Assembly (NCBI RefSeq): GCF_009764265.1
Contig: NZ_RWIR01000073.1
Span: 1 to 64,000 of the forward strand
DNA from: Pseudomonas sp. PB101
GTDB taxonomy: Bacteria > Pseudomonadota > Gammaproteobacteria > Pseudomonadales > Pseudomonadaceae
Length of the DNA stretch: 64,000 nucleotides
Direction of reading: 5' to 3'
Shown: piece after piece, positions 8,023 to 16,702 of the stretch
Layout of the letters: every line of letters starts with the position of its first letter
Position numbering within the stretch: the first letter of the stretch is position 1
Made by a program: the position numbers and the translations under genes
Notes under the pieces: generated by a model
The model's input: the letters and a program-made list of their open reading frames with translations, nothing else
Told to the model about the DNA's origin: nothing
Databases searched by the model: none

Positions 8023-9388
8023 CGTCGTCAAGAGCATCACCATCATCCGCCAACAACCGCATATTCAGCCGCAACCCGGTCCCGGTGTTCTGCGCCCAAA
8101 GTTGTCCACCCTGACGCTGCACCGCATTGCGCGCAATGCTCAGTCCCAACCCGAATCCACCATCCCCCGGCCTTGAGCCGTCAAGACGGGTAAACGGCAG
8201 GAAGATCCGTTCCAGATCGGCCTCCGCCACACCGCCGCCCTGATCCTCCAGCCACAGGTACCAGAAATCGCCATCACGCCGTCCGCCTAATTGGACAATG
8301 CCTCCGGCCGGCGAATGACGAATCGCATTTCGCAGAATGTTTTCCAGTGCCTGGGCCAGGGTATTGAGATGACCGCGCACCCAGCAGGATGAGTCCACCG
8401 TGCATTGCAACCGGGTATCCGGCCAGCCACTTTCATAGCAGGCATTCTCGGTGAGCATTTCCCACAGCGCCTGGATCTGGATGGCTTCGTCGGGCAGCCG
8501 GGTGCGTTCGGTGTCCAGCCAGGCCAGTTGCAACGTGTCTTCCACCAGGCGCTGCATGCCATCGACCTCACGACCGATGCGTTCGCGCAACAACTCCAGC
8601 CCCTGCTCACTTTCACTGGCCACCCGCAGGCGGCTCAAGGGCGTACGCAATTCGTGGGACAAGTCGCGCAGCAGTTGCTGTTGCAAGGCCACGGTACTTT
8701 GCAGGCGCTCGGACATGTGATCGAACGCCCTGCCCAACTCACCCAGTTCATCGGAACGATTGGTGGTCCGGCTCGATAGCCGTACGTTCAGCTGATCGGC
8801 ACGCCAGGCATTGGCCTGCGCGCGCAGGTGGTTGAGTGGCACCACCAACAGACGGTACAACCCGACGCACAGCAGCAGGGTGAACAATCCCGGAATCACG
8901 CCGTTGGTGATCACCCGCCAGAACACTCGGTAATGCCCGGGAACGAAGCGCTTGGGCAGCTCGATCACCAGGCTGCCGACGGAAGGATCGCCGGGAAAGG
9001 GTATGCGCATCCAGGGCCGGCCTTTCTTGTGGATCGGCCAATCGAGGCCGCGCAAAAAAGTCAGGCGTTCGACTTCCTTGTCGGTCAGCGCCTGGTTGCT
9101 CAAGGACTGCAAATCACCGCCTATGACACCGACCCAGCCTTTTTCCCGCTGATGCATGCCTTGCAGCCAGTCATCGATGCCGGCGCTCTGGCGCTGCTGC
9201 CAGGCCTGTTCGGCTTCGGCGGCGTAGCGCGTCAGGGTGCCGCGGGCCTCATCGGAGAGGAACTGGTTGCGCTGCTCCATGTAACGGCCCCAGGACCAAC
9301 TCAACCAGATCATCAGCAGACAGAAAGCGACCAATAGACAAGCCAGTTTCCAGAACAGCGAATGCCTGCCCGGCAATTTACATTTCAT
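7967..9388 (-). CDS. pirS: PirS-like sensor histidine kinase
   Basis: A membrane sensor kinase of the OmpR/EnvZ class. Residues about 10-30 form the first membrane helix, a periplasmic sensor of roughly 130 residues follows, and a second helix (VIPGLFTLLLCVGLYRLLVV) leads to a HAMP linker. The phosphoacceptor His is in LRDLSHELRTPLSRL. The ATPase motifs are NILRNAIRHS, DQGGGV and GFGLGLSIA. Its ATG overlaps the end of the regulator gene by 11 bp. Position between cysM and gacS equals that of P. aeruginosa PirS (PA0930), which controls a ferric-enterobactin receptor, so the name rests mainly on synteny. The last 20 or so residues (AIAGKPAPT and beyond) are encoded by a REP element. Confidence 0.75.
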   Translation of the reverse strand: MKCKLPGRHSLFWKLACLLVAFCLLMIWLSWSWGRYMEQRNQFLSDEARGTLTRYAAEAEQAWQQRQSAGIDDWLQGMHQREKGWVGVIGGDLQSLSNQALTDKEVERLTFLRGLDWPIHKKGRPWMRIPFPGDPSVGSLVIELPKRFVPGHYRVFWRVITNGVIPGLFTLLLCVGLYRLLVVPLNHLRAQANAWRADQLNVRLSSRTTNRSDELGELGRAFDHMSERLQSTVALQQQLLRDLSHELRTPLSRLRVASESEQGLELLRERIGREVDGMQRLVEDTLQLAWLDTERTRLPDEAIQIQALWEMLTENACYESGWPDTRLQCTVDSSCWVRGHLNTLAQALENILRNAIRHSPAGGIVQLGGRRDGDFWYLWLEDQGGGVAEADLERIFLPFTRLDGSRPGDGGFGLGLSIARNAVQRQGGQLWAQNTGTGLRLNMRLLADDGDALDDAIAGKPAPTLTVFQPQNV

Positions 9389-10097
9389 CGGCGGCGCTCA
9401 GGATGTAGCCCTTGCCCCATACCGTACGCACCTCGCGATCGGTGTAGCCAATGGCCTTGAGCTTGCGGCGAATCTGGCTGATGTGCATGTCCAGGCTGCG
9501 GTCATGGGCTGCGTACCCACGCTGCAGCACCTGCTGATAAAGGAAGGCTTTGCTCAATACTTCGTCGGCGCTGCGGTGCAGCGTCTCCAGCAAACGATAT
9601 TCACTGCGGGTCAGGCCGCCAGCCTGCTCGCCATAAAACACCTCGAAGCTTTCATCGTCGAAGCGCAGGTTGTCCATCGAAGGGGTCGGTACCGGGGGTG
9701 CGGGCCGACGGTCGAGGGCCACCCGTCGCAGAATGGCTTCGATGCGTACCCGCAACTCCACCATGCTGAAGGGCTTTGGCAGGTAATCGTCGGCCCCCAG
9801 GCGAAAGCCACTGATGCGATCGGCCTCGGCGCCGAGGGCCGACATCAGCAACACCGGGGTGGCATGGCTCTGGCGCAATTGGGTGAGTACCGCCAGGCCG
9901 TCCAGGCCCGGCAGCAGAATATCCATCAGCACCACGTCGAAGGGTTGCCGGCGGGCGATGTCCAGGCCCTCCTGGCCGTTCTGGCACCAGGTCACCTGGA
10001 AGCCGCTGCGGTCCAGGTGCTCGTGAACATAGGCGCCGAGCACCGGGTCGTCTTCGATGGACAGGATTCGGGGAAGGCCGGCAGCGATGGGAGTCAT
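9378..10097 (-). CDS. pirR: PirR-like response regulator, OmpR family
   Basis: A 239-residue OmpR-type regulator. The receiver domain contains ILSIEDDPVLGAYV, the phosphorylatable Asp in DVVLMDILLPGLDG, and the conserved Lys in DDYLPKPFS. A winged-helix DNA-binding domain follows, ending VRTVWGKGYILSA. The start MTPIAAGLPRILSIEDD was chosen because the preceding in-frame codons have no receiver similarity. It is co-transcribed with the kinase gene, and transcription runs away from gacS. It would be expected to control an iron-siderophore receptor, but no receptor gene lies nearby. Confidence 0.78.
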   Translation of the reverse strand: MTPIAAGLPRILSIEDDPVLGAYVHEHLDRSGFQVTWCQNGQEGLDIARRQPFDVVLMDILLPGLDGLAVLTQLRQSHATPVLLMSALGAEADRISGFRLGADDYLPKPFSMVELRVRIEAILRRVALDRRPAPPVPTPSMDNLRFDDESFEVFYGEQAGGLTRSEYRLLETLHRSADEVLSKAFLYQQVLQRGYAAHDRSLDMHISQIRRKLKAIGYTDREVRTVWGKGYILSAADEM

Positions 10098-10312
10098 GAC
10101 TATCTGCAAATAATTCTCAGTTGATCGATTATTCAAGATTGCTTCGCCAGGGGCAACCCACGGTTTGTCCGTATCGCCAAAGAGCCGCCCGGGCCGACGA
10201 ATGACAGCACCATTTATACGAAGATTGCCCGCGAGCAAATCGCTACACTGCGCAAGTGGTGCATGGCGGATGCATGTGCAGTTCTATGAATAGCGGGATG
10301 CAGGAGAGATGC

Positions 10313-13066
10313 GTGCTCAAGAAACTGGGAATCAAAGGCCGCGTGCTGTTGCTGACCCTGTTGCCGACCAGCCTGATGGCGTTGGTGCTGGGGGGTTATT
10401 TTACCTGGATGCAACAGACTGACCTGCAAACCCAACTCATGCAGCGCGGCGAAATGATCGCCGAGCAGTTGGCGCCACTGGCGGCGCCAGCGATGGGCCA
10501 CCAGGACAACGAACTGCTCGAGCGCATCGCCACCCAGGCCCTGGAACAAACCGATGTACGGGCCGTGACCTTCCTGGCTCCCGACCGCACCCTGCTGGCC
10601 CACGCCGGGCCGACCATGCTCAACCAGACACCCTCCGGCACCGGCACGCAGATGCTGCGCCGCAGTGGCAGCGATGCGACCCGCTACCTGCTGCCGGTGT
10701 TCGGCAAACACCGCAACCTGGCCGGCGACGTGATTCCCGAAGAAGCCGACCGCCTGCTGGGCTGGGTCGAACTTGAACTGTCCCATAACGGCATGCTGTT
10801 GCGCGGTTACCGCAGCCTGTTCGCCAGCCTGATGCTGATCATCGGGGGACTGATCGGTGCGGCACTGCTGGCCCTGCGCATGGGCCGCACGATCAATCGG
10901 CCGCTGAGCCAGATCAAGCAGGCCGTGACTCAACTCAAGGACGGTCACCTGGAAACCCGCTTGCCGCCTCTCGGCAGCCAGGAGCTGGACGAGCTGGCGT
11001 CGGGCATCAACCGCATGGCCGGCACCCTGCAAAACGCCCAGGAAGAATTGCAGCACAGCATCGACCAGGCCACCGAAGACGTGCGCCAGAACCTGGAAAC
11101 CATCGAGATCCAGAACATCGAGCTGGACCTGGCGCGCAAGGAAGCCCTGGAGGCGAGCCGGATCAAGTCCGAATTCCTCGCCAACATGAGTCATGAAATC
11201 CGCACGCCGCTCAACGGCATTCTCGGTTTCACTCACTTGTTGCAAAAAAGCGAGCTGACCCCACGCCAGCTCGACTACCTGGGCACCATCGAAAAATCCG
11301 CCGACAGCCTGCTGGGCATCATCAACGAGATTCTCGACTTCTCGAAAATCGAGGCCGGCAAGCTGGTGCTCGACCATATTCCGTTCAACCTGCGCGACCT
11401 GCTGCAAGACACCCTGACCATCCTCGCCCCCGCCGCCCACGCCAAGCAGCTGGAACTGGTGAGCCTGGTATACCGCGACACGCCGCTGTCCCTGGTGGGC
11501 GACCCACTGCGGCTCAAGCAGATCCTGACGAACCTGGTGAGCAATGCGATCAAGTTCACCCGCGAAGGCACCATCGTCGCCCGCGCCATGCTCGAAGAAG
11601 AACACGAAGACACCGTGCAGTTGCGCATCAGCATTCAGGACACCGGCATCGGGCTGTCGAACCAGGACGTGCGCGCCCTGTTCCAGGCCTTCAGCCAGGC
11701 CGACAACTCGCTGTCGCGGCAACCCGGCGGCACTGGCCTGGGCCTGGTGATTTCCAAGCGCCTGATCGAACAGATGGGCGGCGAGATCGGCGTCGACAGC
11801 ACGCCAGGGGAAGGCTCGGAATTCTGGATCAGCCTGAGCCTGCCGAAAACCCGCGACGATGCCGAAGACTTGCCCGCCGCGCCCTTGCTCGGACGCCGGG
11901 TGGCGGTGCTGGAAAACCACGAGCTGGCGCGACAGGCGCTGCAGCATCAACTGGAAGACTGTGGCCTGAGCACCACGCCGTTCAATACCCTGGAAAGCCT
12001 GACCAATGGCGTCACCGCCGCCCACCAGACCGATCAGGCGATCGACCTCGCCGTGCTCGGCATCACCAGCAACGACATGCCGCCGGAACGCCTCAACCAG
12101 CACATATGGGATCTCGAACATCTTGGCTGCAAAGTGCTGGTACTGTGCCCGACCACGGAACAGACACTGTTCCATCTTTCCGTGCCCAACCCCCACAGCC
12201 AGCTCCAGGCGAAACCGGCCTGCACGCGCAAGTTGCGCCGCTCCCTGTCTGACCTGGTCAGCCCGCGCCCGATGCGCAATGAACCGGGCGAGCCGCTGTC
12301 CAGCCGGGCCCCGAAGGTCCTGTGCGTCGATGACAATCCAGCCAACCTGATGCTGGTGCAGACCCTGCTCGAAGACATGGGCGCCAAGGTGCTCGCCGTG
12401 GAAAGCGGTTATGCCGCCGTCAAGGCAGTGCAGAACGAGGCATTCGATCTGGTCTTGATGGACGTGCAGATGCCCGGCATGGACGGACGCCAGAGCACCG
12501 AGGCGATCCGCCAGTGGGAAAGCGAACGGCATTGCACGCCGCTGCCGATCGTGGCCCTCACCGCCCACGCCATGGCCAACGAAAAACGCGCGCTGCTGCA
12601 AAGCGGCATGGACGACTACCTGACCAAACCGATCAGCGAACGGCAATTGGCGCAGGTGGTGCTGAAGTGGAGCGGCCTGGCACTGCGCAATCACAGCCCG
12701 GAGCGCTCCGGCGACGGGCATGGCGGCGCCCATGAACTGCTGGTGCTCGACCACGAGGAAGGATTGCGCCTGGCCGCCGGCAAGGCGGATCTGGCGGCGG
12801 ACATGCTGGCCATGCTGCTCGCCTCCCTGGAGGCCGACCGCGAAGCCATTCGCCTCGCCCAGCAAAGCAATGACCACAACGCCCTGATCGAACGGGTCCA
12901 TCGCCTGCACGGCGCGACGCGTTACTGCGGCGTACCGCAATTGCGCGCGGCCTGCCAACGCAGCGAAACCCTGCTCAAGCAACAGGACCCGAAAGCCAGC
13001 ATGGCGCTCGATGAACTCGACCGGGCGATCAATCGTCTGGCGGCCCAGGCGCGCATGAATGCTTGA
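10313..13066 (+). CDS. gacS: hybrid sensor histidine kinase GacS (BarA)
   Basis: GacS phosphorylates GacA, which induces the small RNAs that sequester RsmA/RsmE. It thereby controls secondary metabolism, exoproducts and biofilm. The start is a GTG at 10313 preceded by AGGAGAG, giving 917 residues, the known length in P. fluorescens. Order of parts: membrane helix, periplasmic sensor (about 35-160), second helix, HAMP, kinase domain with His294 (NMSHEIRTPLNG), ATPase, receiver with Asp717 (LVLMDVQMPG) and C-terminal HPt with His863 (ERVHRLHG). All three phosphorelay residues are intact, so the protein should be functional. This matters because gacS often mutates during laboratory growth. Confidence 0.97.
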   Translation: MLKKLGIKGRVLLLTLLPTSLMALVLGGYFTWMQQTDLQTQLMQRGEMIAEQLAPLAAPAMGHQDNELLERIATQALEQTDVRAVTFLAPDRTLLAHAGPTMLNQTPSGTGTQMLRRSGSDATRYLLPVFGKHRNLAGDVIPEEADRLLGWVELELSHNGMLLRGYRSLFASLMLIIGGLIGAALLALRMGRTINRPLSQIKQAVTQLKDGHLETRLPPLGSQELDELASGINRMAGTLQNAQEELQHSIDQATEDVRQNLETIEIQNIELDLARKEALEASRIKSEFLANMSHEIRTPLNGILGFTHLLQKSELTPRQLDYLGTIEKSADSLLGIINEILDFSKIEAGKLVLDHIPFNLRDLLQDTLTILAPAAHAKQLELVSLVYRDTPLSLVGDPLRLKQILTNLVSNAIKFTREGTIVARAMLEEEHEDTVQLRISIQDTGIGLSNQDVRALFQAFSQADNSLSRQPGGTGLGLVISKRLIEQMGGEIGVDSTPGEGSEFWISLSLPKTRDDAEDLPAAPLLGRRVAVLENHELARQALQHQLEDCGLSTTPFNTLESLTNGVTAAHQTDQAIDLAVLGITSNDMPPERLNQHIWDLEHLGCKVLVLCPTTEQTLFHLSVPNPHSQLQAKPACTRKLRRSLSDLVSPRPMRNEPGEPLSSRAPKVLCVDDNPANLMLVQTLLEDMGAKVLAVESGYAAVKAVQNEAFDLVLMDVQMPGMDGRQSTEAIRQWESERHCTPLPIVALTAHAMANEKRALLQSGMDDYLTKPISERQLAQVVLKWSGLALRNHSPERSGDGHGGAHELLVLDHEEGLRLAAGKADLAADMLAMLLASLEADREAIRLAQQSNDHNALIERVHRLHGATRYCGVPQLRAACQRSETLLKQQDPKASMALDELDRAINRLAAQARMNA

Positions 13067-13080
13067 TGCAGCGCAAACAC

Positions 13081-13165
13081 TGTAGGAGCCGGCTTGCCGG
13101 CGATGACGGCCGCAAAATCCACGTAGCCCTTGAGGCTGCGATCGCCGGCAAGCCGGCTCCTACAG
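13081..13165. repeat. REPIN between gacS and ldhA
   Basis: Inverted arms TGTAGGAGCCGGCTTGCCGG and its complement bound a 40-bp spacer. The right arm ends about 20 bp before the ldhA start. Confidence 0.88.
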
Positions 13166-13186
13166 AATTGGGATAGAGAGGACATC

Positions 13187-14179
13187 ATGCGTACGATTTT
13201 TTTCAGCAGCCAGAACTACGACCGCGACAGTTTTCTCGCTGCCGAACAACCGGCCGGTATCGAGCTGCAATTTCAGCCTGCGCGCCTGAGCCTCGACACC
13301 GTGGCGCTCGCCCAAGGCCATGAAGCGGTCTGCGCGTTCATCAATGATGACCTCGGCGCGGCGGTGCTCGAACGCCTGGCCGCTGGCGGCACACGCCTGA
13401 TCGCCCTCCGCTCGGCCGGTTACAACCACGTCGACCTGCCGACGGCAAAGCGTCTGGGCCTGGCCATCGTGCGCGTCCCGGCCTACTCGCCCCACGCCGT
13501 GGCCGAACATGCGGTAGCGCTGATCCTCGCACTCAACCGCCGCTTGACCCGTGCCTACAACCGCACTCGCGAAGGTGACTTCAGGCTGCAGGGGCTGACC
13601 GGTTTCGACCTGGTGGGCAAGACCGTCGGCGTGGTCGGCACCGGGCAGATCGGCGCTACCTTTGCAAAGATCATGAACGGTTTTGGCTGCAAGCTACTGG
13701 CCTACGACCCCTACCCAAACCCGCAGGTCGAAGCCCTCGGCGCGCGTTACCTGAGCCTGCCGCAACTGCTGGCCGAATCGCAGATCATCAGCCTGCACTG
13801 CCCGCTCAACGAGCAGAGCAAGCACCTTATCAACCGCCAATCACTGGCGCAGATGCAACCGGGCGCGATGCTGATCAATACCGGGCGTGGCGGCCTGGTG
13901 GACACCCCGGCGCTGATCGACGCCTTGAAAGACGGCCGCCTGGGTTACCTGGGACTGGATGTGTATGAGGAAGAAGCGCAACTGTTCTTCGAGGACCGCT
14001 CCGACCTGCCGCTGCAAGACGATGTGCTGGCACGGTTGCTGACCTTTCCCAACGTGATCGTCACCGCGCACCAGGCCTTCCTGACCCGCGAAGCGCTGGA
14101 CGCGATTGCCACCATCACATTGCGCAACATTTCAGCCTGGGCGGCGGGTACCCCGGAAAACCTGGTGACGGGAGACTGA
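13187..14179 (+). CDS. ldhA: fermentative D-lactate dehydrogenase
   Basis: An NAD-dependent 2-hydroxyacid dehydrogenase that reduces pyruvate to D-lactate. The 330-residue protein starts MRTIFFSSQNYDRD, with AGAGAGG six bases upstream. The Rossmann motif is VGVVGTGQIGATFA (about 146-159). The catalytic Arg lies in NTGRGGLVDT, the Glu in LDVYEEE and the His in VTAHQAFLT. Length matches E. coli LdhA (329). It follows gacS directly, as in P. aeruginosa (PA0927/PA0928), with a REPIN between. Confidence 0.95.
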   Translation: MRTIFFSSQNYDRDSFLAAEQPAGIELQFQPARLSLDTVALAQGHEAVCAFINDDLGAAVLERLAAGGTRLIALRSAGYNHVDLPTAKRLGLAIVRVPAYSPHAVAEHAVALILALNRRLTRAYNRTREGDFRLQGLTGFDLVGKTVGVVGTGQIGATFAKIMNGFGCKLLAYDPYPNPQVEALGARYLSLPQLLAESQIISLHCPLNEQSKHLINRQSLAQMQPGAMLINTGRGGLVDTPALIDALKDGRLGYLGLDVYEEEAQLFFEDRSDLPLQDDVLARLLTFPNVIVTAHQAFLTREALDAIATITLRNISAWAAGTPENLVTGD

Positions 14180-14256
14180 AACGGATCGAAGGTCATCTGC
14201 CTGCGCGATGCGGTGTGCAAGCCCGTGATAGCATATCGCGCATATTTGGAGGACCC

Positions 14257-14691
14257 ATGGTCGAACACGATTTCCGCTACAGCCTGATGAACCCGCAACA
14301 CACCCTCACCGAATGCCGCGCCCTGGTGCCGGGGCGTTATCAGGTCACCGGCAACGGTGGCTCGATTCGCAACAACGACGTGCTGGTCGTGACCCTCAAG
14401 GGTGCCAAGGACTTGTCCATGCGCCTGACCGTCGAAACGGTTCGCCACCTGATCAACCCGCCTGGCCAATGGGTCGCGGTGGCCAGTGGCCCGGTGTTCG
14501 GCGAACTGGCGATTCACACCTGGCAAGTGAACTGTGACAGCTGCGCCAAAGAGCTGAGCTTCGAGTTCGCTGTCGATGCCAAGCTGGTCAACAAGGCCGA
14601 AAAGCCGGCCGCCTCCGCGCGAATCGCCGAGCTGGGCTGGACCACCGTCGGCGAGAAACACCTGTGCCCGAAATGCCAGGAGCCCGCGTGA
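14257..14691 (+). CDS. hypothetical protein with C-terminal CxxC pairs
   Basis: Not recognised. The 144-residue soluble protein starts at the ATG after GGAGGACCC. It has a mainly beta-strand-like N-terminal part (about 1-85). A CDSC pair lies near residue 92 and a CPKC pair near the C-terminus, together able to bind one zinc ion as in a zinc ribbon. The stop codon overlaps the start of the next gene by one base (TGATG), so it is translationally coupled to the META-domain lipoprotein gene. No catalytic motif is visible. Confidence 0.8.
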   Translation: MVEHDFRYSLMNPQHTLTECRALVPGRYQVTGNGGSIRNNDVLVVTLKGAKDLSMRLTVETVRHLINPPGQWVAVASGPVFGELAIHTWQVNCDSCAKELSFEFAVDAKLVNKAEKPAASARIAELGWTTVGEKHLCPKCQEPA

Positions 14692-15095
14692 TGAAACGCC
14701 TCGCTCTGACCGCCATGGTCGGCGCCAGCCTGCTGGGCTGCGCCGCCGAGCCGGTGCAACTTGAACCAAACCGCAGCTACATTCTGGAGTGGATCGGCGA
14801 GCGGCCGCTGATGGACTACAGCCACCTGACCATTACCCTCGGTGAAGATGGCCGGGCCTATGGCAATGGCGGCTGCAACCACTGGTTCGCGCCGTACACC
14901 CTTGATGGCGACAAACTGACCTTCGGCAAAGTCGGCAGCACCCGCAAAATGTGCGCGCCGGCACTGATGGAACAGGAAAAGCGTTTCCTTCAGGCCCTGG
15001 AAAACGTCCAGCGCTGGGACGTCTCCCCGATCGAGCAGATCCGCTTCTGGCCGGCCGAAGGCAAACCGCTGCGCTGGTGGCTTGAGGAGGGTTGA
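14691..15095 (+). CDS. META-domain (HslJ-like) lipoprotein
   Basis: The 134-residue protein has a lipoprotein signal peptide with lipobox LLGC (Cys17), so it is likely anchored in the outer membrane. The mature part is one META domain with the typical GNGGCNHWFAPYT segment (about 63-75), followed by MCAPALMEQEKRFLQAL. The family includes HslJ, tied to novobiocin resistance and heat shock in E. coli, but the molecular activity is unknown. It is translationally coupled to the zinc-ribbon-like gene upstream. Confidence 0.88.
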   Translation: MKRLALTAMVGASLLGCAAEPVQLEPNRSYILEWIGERPLMDYSHLTITLGEDGRAYGNGGCNHWFAPYTLDGDKLTFGKVGSTRKMCAPALMEQEKRFLQALENVQRWDVSPIEQIRFWPAEGKPLRWWLEEG

Positions 15096-15120
15096 TCGCC
15101 CTCTGTTTCATGTGAATGAC

Positions 15121-15155
15121 TGTGGTGAGGGGGCTTGCCCCCTCGCCACAAAAAG
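15121..15155. repeat. single REP-like hairpin, GGCGAGGGGGC family
   Basis: A near-perfect palindrome, GTGAGGGGGCTTGCCCCCTCGC, followed by ACAAAAAG. It lies between two convergent genes and could also end transcription. A sister copy is at 27672-27704. Confidence 0.8.
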
Positions 15156-15172
15156 CCCGATCGCCACAGTGT

Positions 15173-15640
15173 TCAATTTTTCGCCTGCAACGCCTCAAGC
15201 TTCGCCATCACCCCCGCCGCCGTCTGCTCCCCCATCAACTGCTCACGCACCTTGCCCTTGTTATCGATGATGTAGGTCACCGGCAACGCCTCGCTGCGCG
15301 GTAGCTCAAACACTTCGGAAGGGTCCTGGGCCAGCACCGTGAACCTGATCCCCAGTTTCTCGCTCGCACTCTTGAGCTCTTGCCCCTGGACGTTGTCGAA
15401 GTTGACTCCGAACACACCGATTTTCCTGTCCTTGAGTTGCTCGGCCAGGGTGTTCAACTCCGGGATCTCGGTTCGGCAAGGCCCGCACCATTCCGCCCAG
15501 TAGTTGAGCACCAGCCATTTGCCGTCCAGCCGGTCGGCGGCGATCTTGTGGCCGTCCTGGTCGATGCCATAGTCATTCCCGCAGCCCCCCAGCATCAACG
15601 CTCCGATGATCGCCAATGCTGCTGCCAGTCGCCTTGTCAT
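15173..15640 (-). CDS. TlpA/ResA-like thioredoxin-fold lipoprotein
   Basis: A 155-residue periplasmic thiol-disulfide protein. The start MTRRLAAALAIIGALM gives a clean lipoprotein signal with lipobox LGGC (Cys20), so the domain is membrane-anchored. The thioredoxin active site is WAEWCGPCRTEIP. GVNFDNVQGQEL and the cis-Pro region (EALPVTYIIDN) follow. Proteins of this type reduce cytochrome c apoproteins or periplasmic substrates. The gene is monocistronic and converges on the META lipoprotein gene, so the partner is unknown. Confidence 0.9.
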   Translation of the reverse strand: MTRRLAAALAIIGALMLGGCGNDYGIDQDGHKIAADRLDGKWLVLNYWAEWCGPCRTEIPELNTLAEQLKDRKIGVFGVNFDNVQGQELKSASEKLGIRFTVLAQDPSEVFELPRSEALPVTYIIDNKGKVREQLMGEQTAAGVMAKLEALQAKN

Positions 15641-15754
15641 GTCGTGTTCCTTGTCAAAAATTGAATGCGCCTGCGACCCATCGCCTCTCACGGTTCTGGA
15701 TTGCGCGCTGCACAGTTAGAATAGCCGCCACCTTACGCAAGATGCGACCCGCTC

Positions 15755-16108
15755 ATGACCGATCTGACGCTTTATCACAACCCGCGCTGCTCGAAATCCC
15801 GCGGTGCGCTCGAACTGCTTGAAGCCCGTGGCCTGACCCCGACCGTGGTCCGTTACCTGGACACGCCGCTGGACGCCGCGCAAATCCAGGGCCTGCTGGG
15901 CAAACTCGGGATCAGCGCCCGGCAACTGCTGCGCACCGGCGAAGACGAGTACAAGACCCTCGACCTGGCCGACACCAGCCTGAGCGAAGCGCAATTGATC
16001 GCCGCCATCGCCGCCCACCCGAAACTGATGGAGCGCCCGATTCTCGAAGTCGGCGACAAAGCCATCATCGGCCGTCCTCCGGAGCAGATCCTGGAACTGT
16101 TGCCATGA
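15755..16108 (+). CDS. arsC: arsenate reductase, glutaredoxin-dependent (ArsC family)
   Basis: The 117-residue protein is a full-length ArsC/Spx-fold protein with the catalytic Cys in YHNPRCSKSRGAL (Cys12). The anion-binding Arg lies in the HPKLMERPI segment. ArsC reduces arsenate to arsenite with glutaredoxin and GSH. No arsB or arsR is adjacent, so this is the housekeeping Pseudomonas copy and its true substrate is uncertain. It overlaps wrbA by 4 bp (ATGA), indicating an arsC-wrbA-DUF2069 operon. Confidence 0.9.
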   Translation: MTDLTLYHNPRCSKSRGALELLEARGLTPTVVRYLDTPLDAAQIQGLLGKLGISARQLLRTGEDEYKTLDLADTSLSEAQLIAAIAAHPKLMERPILEVGDKAIIGRPPEQILELLP

Positions 16109-16701
16109 CTGCGCCTTACATTCTGGTCCTGTACTACAGCCGCAGCGGCTCGACCAACGAAATGGCCCGGCAGATTGCCCGTGGCGTTGAACAGGCCGGG
16201 CTTGAAGCGCGCCTGCGCACGGTGCCGGCGATTTCCACCGAATGCGAAGCCGTGTCCCCGGAAATTCCCGACGAAGGTGCGCTCTATGCCAGCCTCGACG
16301 ACCTGAAGAACTGCGCCGGCCTGGCGCTCGGCAGCCCGACCCGCTTCGGCAATATGGCCGCACCGCTCAAGTACTTCCTCGACGGTACCAGCAACCTGTG
16401 GCTGACCGGTGCCCTGGTGGGCAAACCGGCGGGTGTGTTCACTTCCACGGCGAGCCTGCACGGCGGCCAGGAAACCACCTTGCTGTCGATGATGCTGCCG
16501 CTGCTGCACCACGGCATGCTGATCACCGGCTTGCCCTACAGCGAATCGGCACTCCTGGAAACCCAGGGCGGCGGCACGCCGTACGGCGCCAGCCACCATG
16601 CCGGTGCCGACGGCAAAAGCGGCCTGGATACCCATGAAGTGGCACTGTGCCGCGCGCTGGGCATGCGCCTGGCGAAGACTGCACAGAAACTGGAGAGCTG
16701 A
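16105..16701 (+). CDS. wrbA: NAD(P)H:quinone oxidoreductase WrbA
   Basis: A 198-residue flavodoxin-like FMN protein. The FMN phosphate loop is YYSRSGSTNEMAR (about 10-22), with later loops GSPTRFGNMAAPLKYFLD and STASLHGGQETTLLSMM. WrbA reduces quinones by two electrons and protects against redox stress. It overlaps arsC by 4 bp and is followed after one base by the DUF2069 gene. Confidence 0.93.
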   Translation: MTAPYILVLYYSRSGSTNEMARQIARGVEQAGLEARLRTVPAISTECEAVSPEIPDEGALYASLDDLKNCAGLALGSPTRFGNMAAPLKYFLDGTSNLWLTGALVGKPAGVFTSTASLHGGQETTLLSMMLPLLHHGMLITGLPYSESALLETQGGGTPYGASHHAGADGKSGLDTHEVALCRALGMRLAKTAQKLES

Positions 16702-16702
16702 G

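Noticed and set aside
10214..12982. Long open frame antisense to gacS (922 codons)
   Set aside because: Same effect as above; composition is typical of antisense frames (His, Gln, Val rich), and gacS is certain.
15755..16108. Considered as part of an arsenic-resistance operon
   Set aside because: No arsR, arsB or arsH nearby; the operon partners are wrbA and a DUF2069 gene.
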